Of a stretch of 64,000 nucleotides of DNA, positions 56,105 to 64,000 are shown one piece after another (position 1 is the stretch's first letter; every line of letters starts with the position of its first letter). The position numbers and the translations under genes are program-made. Under the pieces are notes generated by a model. It saw only the letters and a program-made list of their open reading frames with translations, did no database searches and had not been told where the DNA came from. The stretch covers positions 5,022,001 through 5,086,000 of the forward strand of contig NZ_CP068083.1 in assembly GCF_016725325.1 (NCBI RefSeq). The letters are read 5' to 3'. Origin of the DNA: Sphingobacterium spiritivorum. Lineage in GTDB: Bacteria > Bacteroidota > Bacteroidia > Sphingobacteriales > Sphingobacteriaceae.

Positions 56105-56126
56105 TTGCTGGTGGGGACACCAGCAA
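56105..56126. other. Perfect 9-bp hairpin upstream of the M1 peptidase gene
   Basis: TTGCTGGTG (56105-56113) / CACCAGCAA (56118-56126) with a 4-base loop. No T run follows on either strand. It lies between the terminator at 56141 and the peptidase start at 56010, so it may sit in that gene's leader. Confidence 0.5.
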
Positions 56127-56140
56127 AAGTATTAACAATA

Positions 56141-56169
56141 AAAAAGCCGGATCAATGATCCGGCTTTTT
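56141..56169. terminator. Bidirectional terminator after the SH3 protein gene
   Basis: GCCGGATC (56146-56153) / GATCCGGC (56157-56164), loop AAT, flanked by A and T runs. On the minus strand it follows the SH3-domain gene by about 20 bases. Confidence 0.88.
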
Positions 56170-56188
56170 ATATCCTATGTAGAAAAAG

Positions 56189-56608
56189 TTATACAGATTC
56201 CAGATACTGCGCATAGCAATACCCTTCCTCATTATCTTTTGTACGTACAAGCCACCACTGATCGTTTGCTTTGCTGATCAGCGTGATAATTTCCCCTTTT
56301 GCCGCCTTACCTACAATAGGCTGATCTGTTCCCGGGCCTTTACGAATATTCAGATTACTGTTTTCCGTAATTACACGCACTTCGCTCCCCGGTACTTCCG
56401 TAGCGACATCTACATTCATGACCACATCGCCGGTCAGAAAATTAGGGTCAATCTGCCCGTAGATATCCCAAAGTTTATTTTTCACTTCCGCTGTCGGAGC
56501 TGTTCCAGCTATACGAAGTACACCATCCTGTTCAGCGAATTGCAAATCATTTATTCCTGATGCCTGAGCAGTATCTAATAATGCTCTGTATTTATCCTGT
56601 AATGCCAT
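56189..56608 (-). CDS. BON-like and SH3b-domain protein
   Basis: 139 residues without signal peptide. The N-terminal 70 resemble a BON-type alpha/beta fold (LQFAEQDGVLRIAGTAPT, KNKLWDIYGQ) and the C-terminal 60 are a bacterial SH3 domain (LNIRKGPGTDQPIVGKAAKGE, WWLVRTKDNEEGYCYAQYL). Together they look like a LysM/BON-family envelope-stress protein in which SH3b has replaced LysM. It follows the double-BON lipoprotein gene after 21 bases. Confidence 0.8.
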   Translation of the reverse strand: MALQDKYRALLDTAQASGINDLQFAEQDGVLRIAGTAPTAEVKNKLWDIYGQIDPNFLTGDVVMNVDVATEVPGSEVRVITENSNLNIRKGPGTDQPIVGKAAKGEIITLISKANDQWWLVRTKDNEEGYCYAQYLESV

Positions 56609-56629
56609 ATTAATGCTTCTTTAAAATGA

Positions 56630-57115
56630 TTATTTGACCGATAATCCCGAAAGATCTACTTTTTTAGGATTCAGATTATCCAAAGCTTGTTTCAATGTTT
56701 TGATACGCGCCTGTTCAATTGTTCCTGTCACCTGGATAACTCCATCTTTCACGTTTGCCGATAAGGCAGGAAAGTCCTTCATTACATCTGCAACATTCTT
56801 AACTAAAGTATCATCTACAGGAGTAGGTAATACCGGCGCAGCCTCTACAATAATGTTATTGACAACAGATTTAACACCTTTTTCTGCCGATTTTGCAGCA
56901 GTTTCGAGACTAATCTTTTCTTGTTCAGTAGCCACTGTACCGGATAACGTGACAACTCCGTCTTTCACATCCACCAATACATCAGGATTACCACTTACAG
57001 CGGTTTCAACCTTCGTTTTCAGATCCGCATCCGAGATCTTGGATTTACATGAAATCATACTCATAGTCAAAAGTCCGGCCATGAATAAAACGGGAATAAA
57101 TCTTTTTACATTCAT
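56630..57115 (-). CDS. Lipoprotein with two BON domains
   Basis: 161 residues: signal peptide with lipobox MISC (Cys23), a first BON domain (about 28-90, DVLVDVKDGVVTLSGTVAT) and a second (about 98-155, ALSANVKDGVIQVTGTIEQ). BON domains bind phospholipid and help keep the envelope intact, as in OsmY. Upstream partner of the SH3b protein gene on the same strand. Confidence 0.85.
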   Translation of the reverse strand: MNVKRFIPVLFMAGLLTMSMISCKSKISDADLKTKVETAVSGNPDVLVDVKDGVVTLSGTVATEQEKISLETAAKSAEKGVKSVVNNIIVEAAPVLPTPVDDTLVKNVADVMKDFPALSANVKDGVIQVTGTIEQARIKTLKQALDNLNPKKVDLSGLSVK

Positions 57116-57231
57116 AATTTTTTAATTTAACAGTTCTTATATTCAACCTTTACATCTTATTCAGGATTCATACTGAAAAGACTATCATACTAACAACTCT
57201 GATTTCAATTTGTTTGAATGGATGTAAGATC

Positions 57232-57690
57232 TTAATATATCCCTTTTATTACCTGCCGGATACCATTAAATTCAAAATCCTGATCCTTTTTCTTACCAAT
57301 CAGTTGTTTACCTATTGGTGATTGAGCAGAAACAACTGCATATTTATTTCCATCGATAATAAGCTGCCCAAGACTCGTTGCCAGAAAATAGGTAAATCTG
57401 TCGGTGACCACCAGAGCACCCAATTTTCCAACATCAGTTCCCTCCTGCTCGATCTTATTAATAATATCCAGTTCACGTATCACTTCCGTCCGTTGCTGTT
57501 GCAATCTGTTGATATCCTGCTGGATCATCTCACGTGAAGTTTCGTACTTATCCCCTGCACTGCTCTTGGTGTCATCATTAGCAGATTCCTGCGCCTGTAC
57601 CAGTGCTGTATCAATTTCCAGCAATCGTCTGTCAGTAGTCTCTTTAATGTGCTTAACAAGCTTTTCTTTTAGTTGTACCGGATCTTTCAT
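57232..57690 (-). CDS. GreA/GreB-like transcription factor
   Basis: 152 residues from the ATG at 57690 (a start at 57729 adds 13 residues unlike the family). N-terminal coiled coil (about 1-70) followed by the FKBP-like Gre C-terminal domain, with VGKLGALVVTDRFTYFLATSLG and the late SAQSPIGKQLIGKKKDQDF, where SPIGKxLxGK is the Gre signature. The tip of the coiled coil has DDTKSSAGDKYE in place of the usual DLSENAEY, so secretion-channel chemistry may differ. Bacteroidota copies are sometimes mislabelled 3-oxoacyl-ACP synthase. Confidence 0.82.
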   Translation of the reverse strand: MKDPVQLKEKLVKHIKETTDRRLLEIDTALVQAQESANDDTKSSAGDKYETSREMIQQDINRLQQQRTEVIRELDIINKIEQEGTDVGKLGALVVTDRFTYFLATSLGQLIIDGNKYAVVSAQSPIGKQLIGKKKDQDFEFNGIRQVIKGIY

Positions 57691-57814
57691 ACCCGAAACT
57701 AAGATATATTTCCGAAATACCAAGCACACTTTTAAGATAGCTATTTTGTGACGTTAGTAATACATTCATTTTCAACAAAATTTAATATTTTTACTCAAAC
57801 ACTTTCAGATATTA

Positions 57815-58870
57815 ATGAAAAGAATACTTTCCATAGATGGTGGTGGAATCCGTGGTATTATCCCCGGTCTTCTGCTGGTCAATCTTGAAGATAAACTTAA
57901 AATAGCCACCAATGATCCGAATATCCATATCTCGGATTTTTTCGATTTTTTTGCCGGGACCAGTACAGGAGGTATTCTCACAGCATTGTTATTATGTCCG
58001 AGTGAGGATAATCCCAATCGCCCCCGCTTCTCTACCCGTGAAGCGCTTAATATTTATCTGGATCATGGACCTCAGATTTTCTCCACCACACGCTGGAGAA
58101 GATTTTTAAGTAAATTCGGTGTCCTGAGTGAACTTTATGATGAATCTATATTCGAAAGTGTGCTCATGGATTACTTTGGAGATACCAAACTGAGCCAGCT
58201 CATCAAACCCTGTATTATCACAGCGTATAATATTGAGTTGCGGAAAAATCATTTCTTCAGACAACAAAAAGCCATAAGCCATGGTGAATCGAGAGATTTT
58301 TACCTGCGGGATGTGTGTCGTGCCACTGCAGCAGCACCTACTTACTTTTCAGTAGCTGAAATATTTTCGCTGGCTAATATCCGTTACCCACTTTTGGATG
58401 GTGGCGTATTCGCTCAAAACCCTTCCATTTCGGCCTTACTTGAAGTATTAAAAAACTTCAATACATTCAAGATAACGGACATATCTATTCTGTCACTGGG
58501 AACAGGTGTAGCGAGAAATGCGTACAATTATGAAGATTTTAAGAAAAAATGGGCTATTTCGATTGGTCCTGCTCTTGTCGACATTATGACCAGCAGCTCA
58601 TCGGAGAGCACAGATTATTTCCTTCGGCAGCTTTTCAGATCTGTACAACGTACCGAAAACTACATCCGGATAGAACCAAACAACTTACTGTCGGTAGAAT
58701 CTTCACTGGATGCAGCAACAAAAAGCAATATCCAGAAATTAGAATCACTTGCCGACCGTATGATCAGTGAGAATGAAGCCCTCATAGACGACATCGTAGT
58801 TGATCTTATTGCTGACCGGAAATCCAGAAATCGCAAATCTGCCTGGAACTTTTTGAAGAATAAGGACTAA
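57815..58870 (+). CDS. Patatin-like phospholipase
   Basis: 351 residues. Oxyanion-hole motif DGGGIRG (8-14), nucleophile Ser50 in GTSTGG and the catalytic Asp in LLDGGVFAQNP, all intact. Soluble, no signal peptide. It hydrolyses acyl esters of phospholipids. CBASS-type effectors share the fold, but no nucleotide cyclase gene is near, so a housekeeping or unknown role is more likely. It is 31 bases upstream of the SpmA/SpmB gene. Confidence 0.9.
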   Translation: MKRILSIDGGGIRGIIPGLLLVNLEDKLKIATNDPNIHISDFFDFFAGTSTGGILTALLLCPSEDNPNRPRFSTREALNIYLDHGPQIFSTTRWRRFLSKFGVLSELYDESIFESVLMDYFGDTKLSQLIKPCIITAYNIELRKNHFFRQQKAISHGESRDFYLRDVCRATAAAPTYFSVAEIFSLANIRYPLLDGGVFAQNPSISALLEVLKNFNTFKITDISILSLGTGVARNAYNYEDFKKKWAISIGPALVDIMTSSSSESTDYFLRQLFRSVQRTENYIRIEPNNLLSVESSLDAATKSNIQKLESLADRMISENEALIDDIVVDLIADRKSRNRKSAWNFLKNKD

Positions 58871-58901
58871 AACACTACTTTTACGCTATCAAATAAACAA
58901 T

Positions 58902-60134
58902 ATGGCCTTAAACTACGTATGGATAGCCTTCTTTATCATTGCATTTATTGTTGCGCTATGCAGATTACTCTTCCTCGGTGATACCGAAATATTCTCTCAG
59001 GTTATCAACGGTATGTTTGACAGTGCCAAGACCGGAGCTGAAATTTCACTGGGTCTTGTAGGCATGATGACTTTTTGGCTGGGTATTATGAAGGTAGGTG
59101 AAAAGGCTGGTATGATAAGCTTATTTGCAAAAGGCGTAAATCCGTTCTTTAGCAAACTATTTCCCGGAGTACCTAAAAACCATCCGGCAAACGGTTCTAT
59201 CATTATGAATTTCTCCGCCAATATGTTGGGACTGGACAATGCAGCCACTCCTGTAGGACTGAAAGCTATGAAAGAACTGCAGGAACTTAATCCGCAGAAA
59301 GATACAGCGACCAATGCACAGATTATGTTTCTGGTGCTTAATACTGCCGGAATTGCTCTGATACCGACTTCTGTAATAGCCCTTCGCCTGGCTAACGGAG
59401 CAGCCAATCCGGCCGATATCTTTATCCCCTCTTTGATAGGTACCTTTATTTCTTTTATTGCAGGGATGATCTCCGTTGCTTTCTTTCAGAAGATCAATCT
59501 CTTTAAACTTCCGATACTGATCTTTCTGGGTATTTTTGCAGGTTTGATGGCCGCTCTTTATTTTGGCCTCAACGGTCTTCCGCCCGAGCAGATCGAAAAG
59601 ATCACCGGTCTTATCGGAGGTTTACTCATTTTTTCTATTATTGTACTGTTCATCGCTTACGGAGCTGCAAAAAAGATAAATGTATATGATGCCTTTATAG
59701 ATGGTGCGAAAGAAGGTTTTCAAACTTCCGTCATGATTATTCCTTTTTTGATTGCCATACTGGTGGCTATATCTGCATTCCGCACGACAGGCTGTATGGA
59801 TTACATTGTCAACGGAATTGGTTCTGCTTTTGCTGCCATGGGCTTTGATACCCGGTTTGTACCCGCATTACCTGTCGGTCTGATGAAAACACTGAGTGGT
59901 GGCGGAGCCAGAGGACTCATGGTTGATGTCATGACCACATATGGTGCAGATTCATTTCAGGGAAGATTAGCCAGTGTTATACAAGGTTCGTCAGAGACTA
60001 CATTTTATGTACTGGCGGTGTATTTTGGATCTGTCGGCATCAAAAACACACGTCACGCATTGACCTGCGGTCTGATTGCAGATGCGGTAGGATTGATAGC
60101 AGCAATTATAATAGCATATATTTTCTTTGGTTAA
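58902..60134 (+). CDS. Fused SpmA/SpmB nucleoside-recognition (Gate) membrane protein
   Basis: 410 residues with about ten membrane segments. The first half matches SpmA (FPGVPKNHPANGSIIMNFSAN, cut here, and MLGLDNAATPVGLKAMKELQ), the second matches SpmB (DAFIDGAKEGFQTSVMIIPF, VGLMKTLSGGGARGLMVDVM, and SETTFYVLAVYFGSVGI). In spore formers the two halves are separate; here they are one chain in a non-spore former. Transport substrate unknown. Followed after 16 bases by mgsA. Confidence 0.9.
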   Translation: MALNYVWIAFFIIAFIVALCRLLFLGDTEIFSQVINGMFDSAKTGAEISLGLVGMMTFWLGIMKVGEKAGMISLFAKGVNPFFSKLFPGVPKNHPANGSIIMNFSANMLGLDNAATPVGLKAMKELQELNPQKDTATNAQIMFLVLNTAGIALIPTSVIALRLANGAANPADIFIPSLIGTFISFIAGMISVAFFQKINLFKLPILIFLGIFAGLMAALYFGLNGLPPEQIEKITGLIGGLLIFSIIVLFIAYGAAKKINVYDAFIDGAKEGFQTSVMIIPFLIAILVAISAFRTTGCMDYIVNGIGSAFAAMGFDTRFVPALPVGLMKTLSGGGARGLMVDVMTTYGADSFQGRLASVIQGSSETTFYVLAVYFGSVGIKNTRHALTCGLIADAVGLIAAIIIAYIFFG

Positions 60135-60150
60135 CTTTTAAAAAGTAGAG

Positions 60151-60528
60151 ATGAAAAAAACAATAGCCCTGATTGCTCACGATGGAAAAAAAGCCGAAAT
60201 GGTAGCCTTTGTCAAAGACCATATTGAATCCCTGAGACACGCACATCTTGTTGCAACAGGCACTACAGGCTCCTATGTACAGCAGACTGGATTGCCGGTA
60301 GAACTCAAACTAAGCGGCCCTAAAGGAGGTGACGCACAGATTGCAGCAATGGCAGCAGAAGGTTTGGTCAATGGTATTATATTTTTCAGAGACCCGCTGG
60401 GTAAACATCCCCACGAACCGGATATACAGATGCTGATGCGTATATGCGACCTCTACAATGTACCTTTAGCAACCAACCCTGCCACCGGTGCACTTATTAT
60501 TGAAGGTTTGCTGGAAGATAAAGATTAA
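60151..60528 (+). CDS. mgsA: Methylglyoxal synthase
   Basis: 125 residues. ALIAHDGKKAEMVAF at the start, TGTTGSYVQQTGL for phosphate binding, GGDAQIAAM with the second Asp and FFRDPLGKHPHEPD for the catalytic region, all as in MgsA. It converts dihydroxyacetone phosphate to methylglyoxal, relieving sugar-phosphate stress. Its neighbours SpmA/B and OsmC are on the same strand and closely spaced. Confidence 0.93.
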   Translation: MKKTIALIAHDGKKAEMVAFVKDHIESLRHAHLVATGTTGSYVQQTGLPVELKLSGPKGGDAQIAAMAAEGLVNGIIFFRDPLGKHPHEPDIQMLMRICDLYNVPLATNPATGALIIEGLLEDKD

Positions 60529-60559
60529 TATTTTCAAAGATACAGACGTTACATTCCCC

Positions 60560-60961
60560 ATGAACAGAGAGATTACCGTTACAATAGAACAGGAAAAATA
60601 CAAGACAACAATTACAGACAATGTAAATACGCTAATTGTAGATGAGCCGGCAGAAGTGGGCGGACAGGATAAAGGCCTGGCACCTACACAACTTTTACTG
60701 TCATCCTTAGGCTCCTGTAAAGCGATTACAGTCCGGATGTATGCAGATCAGAAAAAATGGGAGCTGAATAAAGTAATCATCCGTCTTTCTTCAGAAGTCA
60801 AGAGAAGTGTCCAGCAGCAAACCACCTATATCAAGTGTCATATTTCATTTGAAGGGAATCTCGATGACGATCAGAAAAAAAGATTAGCAATTATTGCAGA
60901 CAGATGTCCTGTGCACAAAATATTATCCAATCCGATTGTGATCGACTCCAATATGCTTTAA
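60560..60961 (+). CDS. OsmC-family peroxiredoxin-like protein
   Basis: 133 residues from the ATG at 60560; an in-frame start at 60488 lies inside mgsA. Two redox cysteines are in place: SSLGSCKAITVRMYA and RCPVHKIL. OsmC/YhfA proteins reduce organic hydroperoxides. The gap to mgsA is 31 bases, so a joint transcript and a link to methylglyoxal or peroxide stress are plausible. Confidence 0.9.
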   Translation: MNREITVTIEQEKYKTTITDNVNTLIVDEPAEVGGQDKGLAPTQLLLSSLGSCKAITVRMYADQKKWELNKVIIRLSSEVKRSVQQQTTYIKCHISFEGNLDDDQKKRLAIIADRCPVHKILSNPIVIDSNML

Positions 60962-60992
60962 TTATTTTACATTAATATTTTAAAGAACATTT

Positions 60993-61000
60993 TATATTTG
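60993..61000 (+). promoter_or_regulatory. Candidate -7 box of coaA
   Basis: TATATTTG matches TAnnTTTG exactly and lies 26 bases before the coaA start. No clear -33 element was seen at the right distance. Confidence 0.45.
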
Positions 61001-61026
61001 CACCTCACAAGTATCGATATATACTG

Positions 61027-61962
61027 ATGTCAAATCCAAATTCAGTCAATAGTCCTTTTCAACAGCTCTCCCGTGAAGAATGGAAACAGCTTAACGGCCA
61101 CTTTTCACACAGCATCTCAGATAGCGATATTCAACATTTACGTGCGTTGAATGAGCCATTGACAATGGAAGAAATTGAAGAAGTATATTTTCCGTTAGCG
61201 CATCTGCTTGACATACACATTCAACATTCCAAAATATTACATCACGATACAAACAGTTTTTTTCAGGCTAATAATAAGAAGCTACCCTTTATTATCGGTA
61301 TAGCAGGCTCAGTCGCTGTAGGAAAGAGCACCACAGCTCGTGTGCTGCAAAAAGTACTTTCGCTGCTACCCGGAAAACCTAAAGTAGATCTGGTTACAAC
61401 AGACGGATTTCTGTATCCCAACAAGATACTACAGGAAAGAGGGATTATGAACAGAAAAGGATTTCCGGAAAGTTATGATACTAAAGGTCTGTTAACGTTT
61501 CTTTCGGATATGAAGTCCGGAGAATCCAATATAAAAGTTCCGGTATACTCCCATCTTGCCTACGATGTTCTTGCCGAAAAGATTGTCATCGACGGACCTG
61601 ACATCCTGATTGTAGAAGGAATCAACGTGCTTCAGGTCAATTCACAGCGCACAGGAGTCTTTGTCTCGGACTTTTTTGATTATTCCATATACGTAGATGC
61701 CAAGGAAAAAGATATTATGGAATGGTATATTGATCGGTTTGAATCACTTAGAGCCACAGCCTTTCAGGATCCCAAATCATTTTTCCACAGATATGCCAGC
61801 ATGGATCAGGGAGAAAGCACCCAAATGGCCACTGATATCTGGAACGAAATCAACAGACCCAACCTGATAGAAAACATCCTCCCTACGCGCAACCGCGCAG
61901 ATCTGATCCTTGAAAAAGGAAATCACCACTTCGTCAGAAAAGTAAAAATCAGAAAAATTTAA
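61027..61962 (+). CDS. coaA: Type I pantothenate kinase
   Basis: 311 residues, prokaryotic CoaA. P-loop GSVAVGKST near residue 98, [37 protein letters not shown] and VEGINVLQ are all family motifs. It phosphorylates pantothenate, the first step of coenzyme A synthesis. Its TAA and the TAA of the convergent MscS gene share the four bases TTAA (61959-61962). Confidence 0.95.
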   Translation: MSNPNSVNSPFQQLSREEWKQLNGHFSHSISDSDIQHLRALNEPLTMEEIEEVYFPLAHLLDIHIQHSKILHHDTNSFFQANNKKLPFIIGIAGSVAVGKSTTARVLQKVLSLLPGKPKVDLVTTDGFLYPNKILQERGIMNRKGFPESYDTKGLLTFLSDMKSGESNIKVPVYSHLAYDVLAEKIVIDGPDILIVEGINVLQVNSQRTGVFVSDFFDYSIYVDAKEKDIMEWYIDRFESLRATAFQDPKSFFHRYASMDQGESTQMATDIWNEINRPNLIENILPTRNRADLILEKGNHHFVRKVKIRKI

Positions 61963-62819
61963 TGTTCACGTTGCTGCTTTAAGATAAGCGTTAATACTTC
62001 ATTTTCCAATTGACGGTGCAATTTATTGGTGCTGTTTAACGCATTAAATTCAATTTTATATTGCACATAATCTTTGCCTATATTCACAACTTTGAGCGCA
62101 ACATCATCTGTCCAGTGTACATCCGGATGATGCATTAGTAATTTCTTTAACTTATCTTCCAGCTCCTCCATATTTGCAGCAGCATATAAGGGAAGCTCAA
62201 ATTTGACAGATAGTTTATTAGACTGATTGACAGACTTATTAACGATTTTCTCTGTAAAAGCAGCGTTATTCGGAATCAGCACAATATCATCTTCATCGTT
62301 CTTGACCACAATATTAGCCAACGTAATATCCACGATTTTGCCATGATACTCCCCTACTTTAATCCGGTCTCCGATCGAAAACTGATCTGAAAACATAAGA
62401 ATAAGACCGCTGATCATATTGGTAATATACTCTCTGAATGTGACAGCTATCGCCATCGCAACGATGGTCATACTTGTCACAAATCCCACAGGATTGATAC
62501 CGAAAGCAAGCATCAGTGCAATAATGGCAAAAATGGAATTTAATACTGCGGTCACCCTGTTAATACCCAGCACAAAATTACCGCGCACACTCTGGCGTTC
62601 GGTTCTGCGCGTATATAAGGCGATCATCACGAAGCGACCTACTGAAAATAAAACACTTGCGGTCAGAAAAGTATTCAATGCATATGCAATCTGAGAAAGA
62701 TAGGCACTCCTGTTGTACACATCCTGAAGAAGAGGAAAAGATAAGATCAATGCCAGCCATACGACAACTTTTACAATAAAAACAATAGGCCATTTACCTT
62801 TTTTAGAATAATCCTGCAT
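61959..62819 (-). CDS. Small mechanosensitive channel (MscS family)
   Basis: 286 residues: three or four membrane segments, the pore-lining TM3 ([27 protein letters not shown], cut to its core [18 protein letters not shown]), then the beta domain with [21 protein letters not shown] and the alpha/beta C-terminal domain. It releases solutes upon hypo-osmotic shock. The gene overlaps the convergent coaA stop codon. Confidence 0.92.
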   Translation of the reverse strand: MQDYSKKGKWPIVFIVKVVVWLALILSFPLLQDVYNRSAYLSQIAYALNTFLTASVLFSVGRFVMIALYTRRTERQSVRGNFVLGINRVTAVLNSIFAIIALMLAFGINPVGFVTSMTIVAMAIAVTFREYITNMISGLILMFSDQFSIGDRIKVGEYHGKIVDITLANIVVKNDEDDIVLIPNNAAFTEKIVNKSVNQSNKLSVKFELPLYAAANMEELEDKLKKLLMHHPDVHWTDDVALKVVNIGKDYVQYKIEFNALNSTNKLHRQLENEVLTLILKQQREH

Positions 62820-63027
62820 AGTTTATGTTTACTTCAGCCGCTAAACTAATCAATTTTGCTCCTTTCTTCAACATCATCCTCCAATAAGATTATCAATTTT
62901 TGTCAGGGTGATAATTAACTTAATGCAGGACTGCAATTCTAATAAAACAATTAGGTGATAATTCCATTATTAAAATTTAACCGATCTGTGTATCATATAT
63001 TCACACTTTTATGTTATATTGACATAT

Positions 63028-63681
63028 ATGAAACAATACCGCAATTTGCTTTTCGACCTGGATGGTACACTGACAGATCCTTTTGAAGGCATTACCAAAT
63101 CAATTGCATATGCCCTTGAACACTTTGATATTGAGACAACGGATCTGAACACTTTGAAGCCTCTCATTGGTCCTCCCCTCAAGCAATCTTTAATAGAAAT
63201 ATATCATTTTGACGAGCAGAAGGCGAATGAAGGTGTCGCTAAATACAGAGAAAGGTTTGCAGACAAAGGTATTTTTGAAAATATCCTGTTTGAAGGTATA
63301 CCCGAACTTTTGGCATCAGCCCGTTCGAAAGGACACAAACTTTACCTGGCGACTTCCAAACCTACAGTATTTGCTGTACAGATACTCCATCATTTTAATT
63401 TAGATCAATATTTCGAATTTGTTGGAGGTAGCGAACTGGATGATTCCCGGCCAACCAAAACCCATGTTATTGAATATGTACTAGAGGAAAACAAGATTCA
63501 GGACCTGTCAGAAACATTAATGATCGGAGACCGAAAGCATGATATCATCGGTGCTAAAAACACAGGTCTGGACTCTGTAGGGGTCTTATATGGTTTTGGG
63601 GATCAGGAAGAGCTGAGTCATGCGGGAGCAACCTATATCGCAGAAGATATTCCTGCTCTTAAAAACATGCTTCAATTATAA
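63028..63681 (+). CDS. HAD-family phosphatase, phosphoglycolate phosphatase-like
   Basis: 217 residues from the ATG at 63028 (a TTG at 63019 is less likely). Motif I LLFDLDGTLTDP (Asp10, Asp12), motif II LATSKP, Lys in RPTKTHVI and motif IV MIGDRKHDIIGAKNTG. This is the Gph/PgmB-like subfamily with a helical cap (PLIGPPLKQSLIEIY). Function in phosphoglycolate or nucleotide clearing is likely, not certain. Confidence 0.9.
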   Translation: MKQYRNLLFDLDGTLTDPFEGITKSIAYALEHFDIETTDLNTLKPLIGPPLKQSLIEIYHFDEQKANEGVAKYRERFADKGIFENILFEGIPELLASARSKGHKLYLATSKPTVFAVQILHHFNLDQYFEFVGGSELDDSRPTKTHVIEYVLEENKIQDLSETLMIGDRKHDIIGAKNTGLDSVGVLYGFGDQEELSHAGATYIAEDIPALKNMLQL

Positions 63682-63708
63682 TATACCACCGGAATAAAGT
63701 ACAGACAT

Positions 63709-64000
63709 ATGTATAAGATACCCCCTGGAAACCTGAAAAGAATATATCTGGCCGTTATTTTTGGCCTTTGCAGCTTCCACTTCACTTATGGACAACAAAT
63801 CGAAGAAAGCAAAGTAGATGAACTGGTAGAGCATGTCAGGAAAACATTCCATGTACCCGGTATAGCTGTAGGTATCGTTAAAGACGGAAAAGTCATCCTC
63901 AAGAAAGGGTACGGTGTATCCAGTATCAACACCGGACAAGCTGTCGATCCGCTGACCAACTTTGGGATCGCATCCAATTCCAAGGCTTTCACAGCTACTG
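63709..64000 (+). CDS. Exported serine hydrolase (beta-lactamase family), cut by window end
   Basis: 97 residues are visible from the ATG at 63709, with no stop before the end. Signal peptide ends FTYGQQ. VPGIAVGIVKDGKVILKKGYG, and SNSK with the catalytic Ser-Lys pair at about residues 90-93, identify a class C beta-lactamase/esterase-type protein. It follows the HAD gene by 27 bases. The rest, including YxN and HxG motifs, lies beyond the window. Confidence 0.85.
   Translation, partial: MYKIPPGNLKRIYLAVIFGLCSFHFTYGQQIEESKVDELVEHVRKTFHVPGIAVGIVKDGKVILKKGYGVSSINTGQAVDPLTNFGIASNSKAFTAT

Noticed and set aside
57815-58870. Patatin protein as a CBASS or other defence effector
   Set aside because: No cyclase, sensor or accessory defence gene lies nearby; the neighbours are metabolic and membrane genes.

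Overview
The window reads as chromosomal DNA of a Bacteroidota bacterium, most likely Sphingobacteriaceae (Sphingobacterium-like). The reasons are a SusC/SusD pair, many short lipoproteins with SxxC-type lipoboxes, DUF3667 and DUF4876 families, promoters of the TTTG / TAnnTTTG type, weak Shine-Dalgarno signals and modest G+C. Genus is an inference from style, not from a marker gene. No rRNA, tRNA, CRISPR array, insertion sequence or prophage was recognised.

Left part (1-16.5 kb): a GntR/FCD regulator gene, a minus-strand polysaccharide utilisation operon (SusC, SusD, two surface lipoproteins, a heparinase II/III-like lyase) and a divergent plus-strand operon (lipoprotein PQQ-type sugar dehydrogenase with cytochrome c, an Nramp-fold transporter, an SDR-like protein, a DHDPS-like aldolase). 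The same palindrome (core TTGTATACAA) lies in front of the regulator gene and repeatedly in the divergent intergenic region, so the whole block looks like one regulon. The Nramp-like protein has lost both metal-binding motifs and the SDR-like protein has lost its catalytic lysine. This is the best candidate in the window for an undescribed pathway, probably for a uronate or sugar-acid-containing glycan.

Middle (16.5-43.8 kb): mostly single genes and small divergons. These include a DUF3667 membrane protein, an AraC-like/SDR pair, DoxX, DinB, a VOC-DeoR pair divergent from an MFS transporter, a TPR sensor kinase, a GH2 enzyme, a Gfo/Idh/MocA oxidoreductase, a GHKL ATPase, a VOC-AraC-secreted VOC group, a tandem array of about 114-bp palindromic repeats, several lipoproteins, a Crp/Fnr regulator, a HAD phosphatase, a serine hydrolase and an AT-rich 994-residue exported protein of unknown function.

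Right part (43.8-64 kb): a TPP riboswitch precedes the thiamin salvage operon thiM-thiE-thiD-tenA. A di-haem cytochrome c peroxidase gene is divergent from a TonB receptor / DUF4876 lipoprotein / DUF6850-type barrel operon with Fur-like dyads between them, a likely iron or haem acquisition unit. Then come an M1 peptidase, BON/SH3 proteins, a Gre-like factor, and a run of patatin, fused SpmA/SpmB, methylglyoxal synthase, OsmC and pantothenate kinase genes. The window closes with an MscS channel, a HAD phosphatase and a serine hydrolase gene cut by the window end.
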